Shown here piece after piece: positions 56,557 to 64,000 of a stretch of 64,000 bases of DNA. The DNA is taken from assembly GCA_965216945.1 (NCBI GenBank), contig CBDCGU010000003.1:2542001-2606000 (forward strand), read 5' to 3'. The notes beneath the pieces were generated by a model, which was given only the letters and a program-made list of their open reading frames with translations, was not told the DNA's origin and did no database searches. Numbering within the stretch: the stretch's first letter is position 1; each line of letters begins with the position of its first letter. A program made the translations under genes and the position numbers. Source of the DNA: DATHZQ01 sp965216945 (lineage in GTDB: Bacteria; Actinomycetota; Acidimicrobiia; Spongiisociales; UBA5794).

Positions 56557-57537
56557 TCACAGCTTCTCGACGGCGACGGCGAGGGTCGTCGTGCGCCGAG
56601 CTCCCGGCTCGATGACGGGGAGGCTTCCCCTCTTGCGCTCGTAGGCGCGGCCCCGGGTCGTGCAGTTGGCCGGCTCGATCCCGAGGACCGACATGCCCGG
56701 ATTGGGATCCAGCCACTGATTGAGGTGCGGCAGCGTGCTGCGGTCCCATGAGAGCGTGAGCTCGAGACCGAGCTCAGGATTCGTGATGGCGGCGCGTCCG
56801 TCTTCGCCGCCGAGGTCGTGCTCGAGGACTCGCTCGGTGGACTCGGTCACAGGCGGGGGCCGGTCCCAGTCGTCGAGGGACGCGTTCGATGCCTCGTCGC
56901 GGGCAACGGTACGTTTGGCGGCGAGCGCAAGCTCGGCCGGCGGTGCCCACAGCGGATAGCCGAAGTTGAAGTGGTAGAGCAGGGGAGCCGCCGCTGTCTC
57001 ATCGCCCAGGTTCTCGGTGGTATCGGCGACCTCCAGCCTGCCCCTGCCGGCGTGCACCCTGATCGTGCGGCGATGCCGGAGTGGACCCGGCTTGGCATCG
57101 TCGACGACGACACCTGTGACGTCGACGAACACCCTTCCGCCGTCGGCGATACGGCGGGCTGTCACCTCGCCGGCGGGCAGATGGGCGTAGTTCCCATGGA
57201 GGCCATGACCCTCGGAAGGCTTGCCGACATTGCGCAACCCGCACGTGGTCATCAACCCGCCCATGAAGGCCTCGTTCCATGCCATCCCCTCCAAGTAGCG
57301 TTGCGGGCGGGCCTCACCGACCGGGGACAGCCAGGCCAGCGGGATGCCGGAGAACCACGCCTGACCGAGGTCCAGGCCACGATCCGGGTAGATGCGTACG
57401 GAGATCCCATCCCACACGGACACGTCGATGGCCCGCATTCCGGCTCCCGGGCCGGACGAGATCACTGACTCGTGTACGGCCGCAACGGTGTCGAGGTTGC
57501 CGAGACGGGGCTCTCCGAACTGATCGCCGGCGGTCAT
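56557..57537 (-). CDS. Aldose 1-epimerase family protein, DUF4432-like (326 aa)
   Basis: Predicted sugar mutarotase of the galactose mutarotase-like superfamily. Visible family features are GMRAIDVSVWDGISVRIYPDRGLDLGQAWFSGIPLAWLSPVG, EGHGLHGNYAHLPA (catalytic His region), LLYHFNFGYPLW (second His) and LGIEPANCTTRG with the catalytic Glu. The DUF4432 branch is associated with carbohydrate catabolism of unclear substrate. ATG 57537 overlaps the stop of the SMP-30 gene by four bases (ATGA), so they are coupled. Confidence 0.87.
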   Translation of the reverse strand: MTAGDQFGEPRLGNLDTVAAVHESVISSGPGAGMRAIDVSVWDGISVRIYPDRGLDLGQAWFSGIPLAWLSPVGEARPQRYLEGMAWNEAFMGGLMTTCGLRNVGKPSEGHGLHGNYAHLPAGEVTARRIADGGRVFVDVTGVVVDDAKPGPLRHRRTIRVHAGRGRLEVADTTENLGDETAAAPLLYHFNFGYPLWAPPAELALAAKRTVARDEASNASLDDWDRPPPVTESTERVLEHDLGGEDGRAAITNPELGLELTLSWDRSTLPHLNQWLDPNPGMSVLGIEPANCTTRGRAYERKRGSLPVIEPGARRTTTLAVAVEKL

Positions 57538-58382
57538 GGCGCGTCGACCGCCCACACGTCCGGGGCGTGCGGCACGAAACCTCGTGTATCGAGCTCGAGC
57601 AGAGTGAGATGCCAGCGTCCGAGATTGGCCGACACCAAGCTCCTCCGGTCGGCGAGGTAGCAGATGTTGGTCGGTGCGGCGAGCAGGGTCCCCTCCGGAT
57701 CATCGGCGATCATCTGCAGATCGCCCGAAGGATCGAGGTAGTAGATGCGGTCGGGCCGGTAGCAGCTGATGATCGCTCCGCCCTCCTCGGTGAAGGCGAT
57801 GCCGTCCGGGACGGTGCCGGGGAGGCGGACGACCGTCTCGGGTCTGGAGTCCCCTCCCAGGTCGAGGCGACTCACGTCCGGGCCGAGCGACTGGATCACC
57901 CACAGCTCAGATCCGTCCGGCGTGACGGCGCATCCGTTGGTGAATCGACAGAGCGTCTCGTCGAGCACCCGTGCGGTGCCGTCAGGCGCGAGTTCGATGA
58001 CGGCCCCGTTGTCTTCCTTCCATCTGCCCGAATCGGAGAAGTAGAGAGTGCCGTCTGGGGCAAACGCCGGGTAGTTGGGGAGCACGAGCCTGCGGTCGCC
58101 GGCCTGGTCCGTCAGCCGCAATGTGGACCCGGCGGGATCGACCACCCAGATGGCGCCATCCGCCGAGTCGCACACGATCACCCGCCCCCGGCCGTCCACG
58201 GCGAGACCGAGCACGAACCCGGGAGTGCGGGCGATCTCGGTGAAGGTGCGCCGCCCCGGGTCGATCGCATACACCTGGCCGGCCTCGCCACCGGCGTACA
58301 GGACGTCGTTGTGATGGTCGTACGCAACACCCTCCGGGTGGTCGAGACCGTCGACGAGCACCTCGATGCGGGTGACGTTCAT
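57534..58382 (-). CDS. SMP-30/gluconolactonase-like beta-propeller lactonase (282 aa)
   Basis: Six-bladed beta-propeller hydrolase. Metal-ligand positions typical of the family are recognisable: Glu in DHPEGVAYD, Asn in LPNYPAF and Asp in VPDGIAF. Repeated blade motifs (LYAGGEAGQVYAIDP, GRVIVCDSADGAIWVVDP, GTLYFSDSGRW, SELWVIQSLGPDVSRLDL) are clear. By family it opens sugar lactones made by sugar dehydrogenases, which fits the adjacent SDR and zinc dehydrogenase genes. Its ATG overlaps the SDR stop by one base. Confidence 0.87.
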   Translation of the reverse strand: MNVTRIEVLVDGLDHPEGVAYDHHNDVLYAGGEAGQVYAIDPGRRTFTEIARTPGFVLGLAVDGRGRVIVCDSADGAIWVVDPAGSTLRLTDQAGDRRLVLPNYPAFAPDGTLYFSDSGRWKEDNGAVIELAPDGTARVLDETLCRFTNGCAVTPDGSELWVIQSLGPDVSRLDLGGDSRPETVVRLPGTVPDGIAFTEEGGAIISCYRPDRIYYLDPSGDLQMIADDPEGTLLAAPTNICYLADRRSLVSANLGRWHLTLLELDTRGFVPHAPDVWAVDAP

Positions 58383-59185
58383 CAGTCGATGGCGTGCCCG
58401 ACGGTGCCATTGATGACGAGACCGCCATCAACGACGATCTCCTGGCCCGTCATGTACCGCGAGCCGCGGGAGGCGACGAACAGCACCACGTCTGCGATCT
58501 CGTCCTCGGCGCCGATTCTGCCCAGCGGGATACGGGCCTCGTAGGTGCGCCGCACCTCCGGCGTGTAGGCGGTTGCGTTCAGTGGAGTGTCGATGGCGCC
58601 GGGAGAGACGGCGTTGACGGTGACGTCGTGCGCGGCCGCCTCCAGCGCAAGGGTCTTCGTGAGTCCGAGAATTCCGCCCTTGGCGGCGATGTAGGCGCCC
58701 AGATTGGCCACGACCAGCACGTCGGCGGCAGATGTGATGTTGATGATCCTGCCCCGTCGCTGGGGATACATCACTTTGGCGGCCATCCGGCTGCCGTAGA
58801 AGAACCCGTGGAGGTTGGCGCCGAGCAGGCCATGCCAGTCCTCGTCGCTCGTCTCGATGAGTGGCTTCACCATCAGCCGAGCGGCATTGTTGACCCAGAT
58901 GTCGAGCGATCCCCAGCGGTCCGTGGCCTCGTCGGCAAGTCGCTCGACAGTCGCTGGATCGGCGGTGTCGCCCTGGAAGATCACGGCTTCTCTCCCTGCC
59001 TCCTCGATGGCGGTCCGCACGGCGGCGGCGCCGTCGTGGTCCGAGTGATAGCAACCGGCGACGTTGGCGCCGGACCGGGCCAGTGCGATGGCAATGGCCC
59101 GGCCGATGCCGTTGGATGCGCCGGTCACCACCGCGCTCGGGCCGACGAGGGCGTTGGGGATGGTCGGGGACTCTGCCGTGGTCAT
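58382..59185 (-). CDS. SDR-family oxidoreductase (267 aa)
   Basis: Classical short-chain dehydrogenase, NAD(P)-dependent. The cofactor motif is TGASNGIG (21-28), NNAA is at 99-102, and the catalytic set is Ser152, Tyr165 and Lys169 (ITSAAD...AYIAAKGG). The substrate loop is PGAIDTPLNATAYTPEVRRTYEARIPLGRIG. CYHSDH after the second strand suggests neither a clear NAD (Asp) nor NADP (Arg) preference. A GAAAGG site precedes the ATG. In this cluster it most likely oxidises a sugar or sugar alcohol to a lactone or ketone. Confidence 0.92.
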   Translation of the reverse strand: MTTAESPTIPNALVGPSAVVTGASNGIGRAIAIALARSGANVAGCYHSDHDGAAAVRTAIEEAGREAVIFQGDTADPATVERLADEATDRWGSLDIWVNNAARLMVKPLIETSDEDWHGLLGANLHGFFYGSRMAAKVMYPQRRGRIINITSAADVLVVANLGAYIAAKGGILGLTKTLALEAAAHDVTVNAVSPGAIDTPLNATAYTPEVRRTYEARIPLGRIGAEDEIADVVLFVASRGSRYMTGQEIVVDGGLVINGTVGHAID

Positions 59186-59219
59186 GTCGTAGTGCCTTTC
59201 GGTAGCCCTCCCAGCGAGC

Positions 59220-60245
59220 TCAGTTCTGGCGCGGGTCGAGCACGATCTTCATGCCGTCTCCACGGCGGGTCGCGGTGAAAGCCCGCTTCCACTCGGAGAG
59301 GGGGACGACGTCGGAAACGAGCGGGTCGAGCTGTACCAGCCGGGCGTCGAGCAGCTTCATGGCACGCTTCCACGAGCCCGGGGTGCTTGCGTTGCCCGAG
59401 GTGATCGTCACCTCCTTGTAGAGGATGACATCGAGCGGCACTTCCACGGGCCTGCCGAAGATGCCGATTTGGACGTAGCGGCCACCCTTGCGGACGGCGG
59501 CGAAAGCCGTGGCGGCGCCGCTCGGATGACCGGACGCTTCGATGACGGCATCGAAGGTGCCGGCGTCGGTCGGGCGGGAAACCACCGCCGTGTGGAGGCC
59601 GAGGGAGGTTGCGAGATCGAGGCGGGCCTCGTCCTTCACCAATCCGGCGAGGGTCACCCGGCCGCCCATGGCTCGTGCCGTTTGCGCCGCCAGCACTCCC
59701 ATCGTGCCCGGCCCCACGACGAGCACCTCGTCGCCCGCTCCGATCACGGCGGGATCGAGGAGGCAGCGGGCGACGCAAGCGAGCGGTTCGGCCAGAGCGC
59801 CGGCTTCCGGTCCGACATGATCGGGAAGTGGCCAGAGGTTGCGGGCGGGGATCGTCAGCCAGCGGGCGAAGCCGCCGTCCACTCGGGATCCGATGGACCG
59901 GCGCCGATCGCACAGGTTGGGTCGGCCGCTGCGGCAGAACTCGCACTGTTCGCAATATTCGTAGTACGTCTCGCACGCCACCCTCGTGCCGATCCAGCCC
60001 GGATCGACTCCGTCACCAATGACGGTGACGACGCCGGTCACCTCGTGGCCCATGGTCACCGGCGGCTCGGACGGGAACTCGTCATCGGCGATGTGGAGGT
60101 CGGTGCCGCAGATGCCGGCGGCGAGCACTTCGAGCACCACCTCACCATCGCCGGGCGGGCGCACCTGCTGCATCCGCATTCCGGTGTTGCCGGCGCCCCT
60201 CGCCAGCTTGCCCACGCCGGGTGTGCTCGATGGGATGCCGCTCAC
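59220..60245 (-). CDS. Zinc-dependent medium-chain alcohol/sorbitol-type dehydrogenase (341 aa)
   Basis: MDR-family dehydrogenase. The catalytic zinc region is AAGICGTDLH and MGHEVTGVV (Cys, His, Glu). The structural zinc site is complete: Cys-x2-Cys-x2-Cys-x7-Cys in CEQCEFCRSGRPNLC. The Rossmann motif is VLVVGPGTMGVLAAQTARAMGG. The GTG at 60245 overlaps the phosphotriesterase-like gene's stop (GTGA), and no better start is available. It probably oxidises a polyol or sugar hydroxyl. Followed after 34 bp by the SDR. Confidence 0.92.
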   Translation of the reverse strand: MSGIPSSTPGVGKLARGAGNTGMRMQQVRPPGDGEVVLEVLAAGICGTDLHIADDEFPSEPPVTMGHEVTGVVTVIGDGVDPGWIGTRVACETYYEYCEQCEFCRSGRPNLCDRRRSIGSRVDGGFARWLTIPARNLWPLPDHVGPEAGALAEPLACVARCLLDPAVIGAGDEVLVVGPGTMGVLAAQTARAMGGRVTLAGLVKDEARLDLATSLGLHTAVVSRPTDAGTFDAVIEASGHPSGAATAFAAVRKGGRYVQIGIFGRPVEVPLDVILYKEVTITSGNASTPGSWKRAMKLLDARLVQLDPLVSDVVPLSEWKRAFTATRRGDGMKIVLDPRQN

Positions 60246-61210
60246 GTGGAGGCCTCTACGAAAGGGAAGAAGGCTGCCGGATTGTCCACCAGCATGCGGT
60301 CCAGCGTCGCCCGGTCGGCGCCGCGCGTGCGCAGCAGATCGACGACGGTGGTGGCGAGCGCATCGAGCCCGGGGCTGCCGCCGAGCGACGTCCACATCGA
60401 ACGGCGGGCGCCGTCTGTGCCGAGCATGAGGTGTCCGCCGAGCCCCGCCTCCAGCATGGTCCCGATGAGATCGACCGTTGGGTTGGTCATGTCGAGGGGG
60501 TGGCGGAGCACTTGGTCGTACTCGACGAACGCACCGGTGGCGGCGAGGTCGGCGTGATAGGTCACGTCGTTGGCCTTGTCCGTGTGGGACAGCACGATGC
60601 GGCTCGGGTCGACACCGAGAGCGACGAGCTCGTCGATCTGCTCGAGTCCGCCCCGGCCGCCCTCGCAGTGGGTGAGGATGGGCGCACCCGTGCTCTCATG
60701 GGCCTCGGCGGCGGCGGCGAAGACCCGACGATCCCGATCGTCCAGGCGTTCCCGCAAAGTGCCCACCTTGATCAAGCCGGCGCGGTGGGGGGTGCGGTCG
60801 ATGATCGGGGCCTTGTAGTCGAATCGATCGATGCCCTCCTCGATGTCGGCGACGAACAGCCACGCCAGCGTCGACGGATCGAGGTCACCCGTCCAGGAAT
60901 CGCCCGGGTACCAACGCTGGGTGTGGAGCCCGGTTGCGGCCACGATGTGCACGCCGCTCCGCCGGCTCACGTCGGCGAGTCGCTCCGGGTGGCGACCCGT
61001 CGCACACGGCAAGGCATCGATCACGGTGGCCACGCCGGCCTCCGCACAGGCCCCCAACTCGACGACGGCTGCGTCGGCGTCGTCGAGGAGGATGTCGGCG
61101 AAGCGATCTTCGACGAGGGGGGAGTCGAGCACGATGTGCTCGTGGGCATACGTCATTCCCAGCGCAGCGGCGGGCACGTCGCCGAGCACGGTGCGCGCTG
61201 CTTTGGTCAT
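60242..61210 (-). CDS. Phosphotriesterase-like amidohydrolase (322 aa)
   Basis: TIM-barrel metal hydrolase of the PTE-related family, most of whose members are lactonases. The binuclear metal ligands are visible: HEHIVLD (two His), carboxylated Lys in GLIKVGTL, His in PILTHCEGGRGG, His in IVLSHTDKAND and Asp in LGTDGAR. The ATG at 61210 overlaps the flavoprotein stop (ATGA). With the SMP-30 gene downstream, two different lactonases would be encoded in one operon. Alternatively, this one may cleave a phosphoester or another ring. Confidence 0.9.
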   Translation of the reverse strand: MTKAARTVLGDVPAAALGMTYAHEHIVLDSPLVEDRFADILLDDADAAVVELGACAEAGVATVIDALPCATGRHPERLADVSRRSGVHIVAATGLHTQRWYPGDSWTGDLDPSTLAWLFVADIEEGIDRFDYKAPIIDRTPHRAGLIKVGTLRERLDDRDRRVFAAAAEAHESTGAPILTHCEGGRGGLEQIDELVALGVDPSRIVLSHTDKANDVTYHADLAATGAFVEYDQVLRHPLDMTNPTVDLIGTMLEAGLGGHLMLGTDGARRSMWTSLGGSPGLDALATTVVDLLRTRGADRATLDRMLVDNPAAFFPFVEAST

Positions 61211-62559
61211 GCGACTTCCCCCATCGTGAGGAGGGCCCCGGTCGTGCGGAGCCGGGCTGCGATGGCTGTGTACGCCACGTCGCGGATTGCACCACCCGAG
61301 CCGGCGGCAAGAGCTGCCACGGTCCCGGCTGCCTGGCCCATCGCCATGCATTGCGCCATCGAGCGGACAGATGCCTGGGCGTCGTGCTCGGCCGAGAAAC
61401 AGCGACCTGCCGCAACCACGTTCTCGCCATCACGCGGCACGAGTGTGCGTAGCGGGATGCCGACGGCCTGGCCCGCAGGAAGGTACTCCCATGCGGTTCC
61501 TGTGCCCTCGCCACCATGGTGATCCTCGATGGGTGCGCCACAGAGCCCGATCTGATCGTCGAACCGACGAGCGCCGAGCACGTCCTCTCGGCTGAGCCGG
61601 TAGTCGCCCAGAATCCTGCGGGTCTCCCGCACGCCGATCTGCGTTGCCAGCGCCGCCAGCGAGGCTCGCTCGTAGCCGGGCACCCGGTCGACGAGGAAGC
61701 GCACGTACTCGAGCACTTGGCGGCGACCCTCGATCTCGGCGGCGGTGAGCACGACCGGGTCGGTGGCGTTGCGGAAGTTGCCCGTGTCGTCTGGTCGCAT
61801 CTGGTCGATACGCGTCATCACCGTGGCCGTCATGCCGTCGATCGGTGTGATGTGGTCGCTGCCTTCGCGACGCGGCAAGTCGTAGTCGCCCGAGGCTGCC
61901 GCATCCGCCATCGCGGCATGGAGCTCGTCCTTCGACATGCTGTGGCGCTTGGCCATGTCGACGTTCGCCATGCGAAAGGTCGTCGTGAGGGTCTGGGCGG
62001 GTGCTGTGGCGCCGGCCGCCTCGTAGGAGAAACCGGCGTGATGGCATACGTCGGCATCCCCGGACGCATCGATGACGACAGTGCCTTCGATCCGCCGCAA
62101 CCCCGCCTTCGTGGCCACGGTCAGGGCTGTGATCCGTCCGTCGCTGACAGCGACGTCCTGCACGAATGCATGCAGCAGCACTCTCGCTCCGGCGTCGACG
62201 ACGAGCTGTTCCCACACCACCTTGAGGTGCTCGGCGAGATACGTGATCCCGGTCCCGGCACCGTAGGTGTTGGGACGCTCGACGACGGGTCCGAGCCGGC
62301 GCAGGGAGTCCACGACGTCGTCGGCTATGCCGCCCACCACCTTGCGCACCGGTTCGCCGGGGGTGAAGAAGCCGTAGAACGTGTCGAGCACAGCCGTCGA
62401 GTTTCCACCGAGGAATGGCAGCTTCTCGATGAGGAGCGTCGACGACCCCATGCGGGCCGCTGCGATCGCCGCGGTCGCACCGGCCGCACCAGAGCCAACG
62501 ACGATCACGTCGAAGGCCTGCGGTTCGGTGCTCCCGGAGGTGCGGGCGTGGTCGATCAC
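61207..62559 (-). CDS. FAD-dependent oxidoreductase, PF12831-type (about 450 aa)
   Basis: Flavoprotein of the FAD_oxidored group often found with polysaccharide-degradation genes. The dinucleotide motif is DVIVVGSGAAGATAAIAAARMG, then LLIEKLPFLGGNSTAV. VVIDASGDADVCHHAGFSYE is a hallmark of this family, and the C-terminal ENVVAAGRCFSAEHDAQASVRSMAQCMAMGQAAGTVAAL closes the FAD domain. The start is uncertain: GTG 62559 gives a short natural N-terminus, while ATG 62628 adds 23 unlikely residues. No clear binding site or promoter is visible for either. The stop overlaps the next gene's start. Confidence 0.85.
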   Translation of the reverse strand: MIDHARTSGSTEPQAFDVIVVGSGAAGATAAIAAARMGSSTLLIEKLPFLGGNSTAVLDTFYGFFTPGEPVRKVVGGIADDVVDSLRRLGPVVERPNTYGAGTGITYLAEHLKVVWEQLVVDAGARVLLHAFVQDVAVSDGRITALTVATKAGLRRIEGTVVIDASGDADVCHHAGFSYEAAGATAPAQTLTTTFRMANVDMAKRHSMSKDELHAAMADAAASGDYDLPRREGSDHITPIDGMTATVMTRIDQMRPDDTGNFRNATDPVVLTAAEIEGRRQVLEYVRFLVDRVPGYERASLAALATQIGVRETRRILGDYRLSREDVLGARRFDDQIGLCGAPIEDHHGGEGTGTAWEYLPAGQAVGIPLRTLVPRDGENVVAAGRCFSAEHDAQASVRSMAQCMAMGQAAGTVAALAAGSGGAIRDVAYTAIAARLRTTGALLTMGEVA

Positions 62560-62722
62560 AGGGTTCTGGCCACTCTGAGCGGCGGACAGCTCATGGTCAT
62601 GGCATGTACGGCGGTGCTGAAGGGGCATCCGTCCGGGTCCGAACCGGTGCGTCAGCCACTTTCGCCCGCCATCTCGGACTTCGTTGTGCTCGGATCCGCT
62701 CTACCCACCTTCCGCACCCCTG

Positions 62723-63637
62723 CTAGTGGCAGTACGGCGCCAGCACGTCCCGTGCCAGCAGGAAGCCACGCTTGACCAGTTCATCGGTTGCCTCGAAGTC
62801 GCGGTCCTCGTGCTCGATGATGATGGGCCCGTCGTAGCCGACTCGGTACAACGAGCGGAACACGATGGCCCAGTCGACGTCGCCGAGACCGGGTAGTCGC
62901 GGGACCTGCCAGCCGACCCCGGAGGACAGCGTGCCGTTCTCGTACAGGCCGCCGTAGTCGATCATCACGTCCTTCGCCTGGAAGTGATAGAACCGCTCGC
63001 CAAACTCGAGGATGGCGCTCTCGATGTCGATCATCAGCCAGATCAGGTGGGAAGGGTCGAAGTTCAGACCGATCGTCTCACCGAACTCCTCGAACATCCG
63101 GCGCCAGATCTTGGGGTTGTACGCCACGTTGTGGCCTGAGGGCCACTCGTCCTTCGAGAAGATCATCGGGCAGTTCTCGATGGCCACCTTCACGCCGTTG
63201 TCTTCGGCGCAAGCGATGATCTCGGGCCACACCTGCGTCGCCTTCTCCCAGTTCTCCTCCTGGGTCAGGGCGCGGTCCGCCCCGATGAACGTGTTGACTA
63301 CGGGAACGCCCATCTTGCCCGCAGCCTCGATGACCTTCTCGAGGTGATCGATGACCATCCGGGCGTGCTCGTCATCGGGATGCAGCGGGTTCGGGTAGTA
63401 CCCGAGCCCCGAGATCTCGAGGCCCTTCTCGCTCATTCTGTCGACGATCTCGGATGCAGCGGAGTCGGAGATGCCGGCGACGTCGATGTGGCTCGTACCG
63501 GCATAGCGGCGTGTATCACCGCTCGTTGCGGGCCAGCAGGCGATCTCGATCGTGGTGAACCCGGCCCCGGCAGTCCAGTCGGCGACTTCGTCGAGCGGCG
63601 TGTCCGGGAATGGTGCGGTCAGCAGTCCGAGCTTCAT
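62723..63637 (-). CDS. Sugar phosphate isomerase/epimerase, AP-endonuclease-2 TIM barrel (304 aa)
   Basis: Xylose-isomerase-like TIM barrel. GAGGAGGTACC directly precedes ATG 63637, a strong ribosome binding site. The MKLGLLTAPFPDTPLDEVADWTAGAGFTTIEIACW opening is typical. Metal ligands are expected in VAIENCP (Glu), LNFDPSHL (Asp, His), FHFQAKD-like FYHFQAKDV (His/Asp) and IIEHEDRD (Glu). Members epimerise or isomerise keto sugars, or eliminate 3-keto glycosides, often on products of Gfo/Idh dehydrogenases. Such a dehydrogenase is encoded immediately upstream on the same strand. Confidence 0.9.
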   Translation of the reverse strand: MKLGLLTAPFPDTPLDEVADWTAGAGFTTIEIACWPATSGDTRRYAGTSHIDVAGISDSAASEIVDRMSEKGLEISGLGYYPNPLHPDDEHARMVIDHLEKVIEAAGKMGVPVVNTFIGADRALTQEENWEKATQVWPEIIACAEDNGVKVAIENCPMIFSKDEWPSGHNVAYNPKIWRRMFEEFGETIGLNFDPSHLIWLMIDIESAILEFGERFYHFQAKDVMIDYGGLYENGTLSSGVGWQVPRLPGLGDVDWAIVFRSLYRVGYDGPIIIEHEDRDFEATDELVKRGFLLARDVLAPYCH

Positions 63638-63647
63638 CGGTACCTCC

Positions 63648-64000
63648 TCATCTCTCGATGCGAATCCAGCGTTGTTCTTGGGCGCTGCGCGCCACGGCTT
63701 CGGTGACCAGCAGCGCATCGTGCCCGTCGGCAAACGTCGGGTATGTCGGGTCGGCAGACGGCCCGCCCCTCGCCACGTCGGCGTACACCTCGGAGAAGAG
63801 AGCACGGAACGTGTCGGGATATCCCTCGACGTGTCCGCCGGGGTAAGCGATCAGCCGTGCCGCGGCGGGCGCAGCCAGCGACGGGTCGCGCTGCAGGACC
63901 TCGTTCGGCCGGCCGCGGTGACCGATCCACAGGTGGTCCGGTGTCTCCGAATACCACGACACCGCCGATGCCGTCCCGTCGACCTCGATCGAGACCGCAT
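63648..64000 (-). CDS. Gfo/Idh/MocA-family oxidoreductase, C-terminal part (5' end beyond window)
   Basis: Open from the right edge through EVDGTASAVSWYSETPDHLWIGHRG to the end IRIER. The beta-sheet domain signature (SIEVDGTASAVSWYSETPDHLWIG) and the C-terminal PTYPTFADGHDALLVTEAVARSAQEQRWIRIE are those of Gfo/Idh/MocA proteins. The catalytic domain is outside the window. It ends 11 bp before the TIM-barrel gene, so the two are in one operon. Confidence 0.85.
   Translation of the reverse strand, partial: AVSIEVDGTASAVSWYSETPDHLWIGHRGRPNEVLQRDPSLAAPAAARLIAYPGGHVEGYPDTFRALFSEVYADVARGGPSADPTYPTFADGHDALLVTEAVARSAQEQRWIRIER

Overview
The window is high-GC DNA from an actinobacterium. Basis: the order tRNA-Thr, tRNA-Met, rpmG, MaoC-type dehydratase, tRNA-Trp, secE, nusG, rplK, rplA; an actinobacterial-type RpoB and RpoC; ECF sigma/anti-sigma, SARP and TipAL-type regulators; and many genes with no ribosome binding site but a TANNNT box just before the start codon. 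A deep-branching class such as Acidimicrobiia is my inference from overall flavour, not something proved by the sequence.

Left part (1-9,500): the end of an HtpX-type membrane protease, two large secreted subtilases on the minus strand, a TetR regulator, tRNA-Tyr on the minus strand and a secreted trypsin-like protease. From about 9,614 to 10,226 lies an array of six 103-104 bp tandem repeats, each carrying a copy of the 5' end of the tRNA-Thr gene that follows it.

Central information-processing part (10,227-38,306): tRNA-Thr, tRNA-Met, tuf, rpmG, a MerR/TipAL regulator, a methyltransferase, a two-hotdog MaoC dehydratase, an ECF sigma factor with its zinc anti-sigma factor, tRNA-Trp, secE-nusG-rplK-rplA, a long repeat-bearing leader, rplJ-rplL, then a 10.5 kb gene for a giant LPXTG-type surface protein, then rpoB-rpoC. 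The surface protein therefore splits the usual rplL-rpoB neighbourhood. Its core is 27 tandem cadherin-like domains, including a 1,116 bp block duplicated almost exactly. L10 has a 119-residue acidic tail, and RpoC lacks all four cysteines of its second zinc site.

Right part (38,332-53,354): single-gene units and small operons: an MBL hydrolase, a group II PLP decarboxylase divergent from a SARP-hydrolase fusion, a redox set (DUF6529-like membrane protein, cupredoxin, two-repeat lipoprotein, molybdopterin oxidoreductase), a GNAT acetyltransferase, a penicillin-acylase family protein, a polar amino-acid ABC transporter and a site-2 protease.

Far right (53,530-64,000): two convergent operons form a carbohydrate catabolic cluster. 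It contains two Gfo/Idh/MocA dehydrogenases, a NagB-like deaminase/isomerase, a MetE-C-like protein, a DUF4432-type aldose epimerase, an SMP-30 lactonase, an SDR, a zinc alcohol dehydrogenase, a phosphotriesterase-like hydrolase, a PF12831-type flavoprotein and a xylose-isomerase-like TIM barrel. The substrate cannot be read from the sequence. The cluster runs off the right edge.
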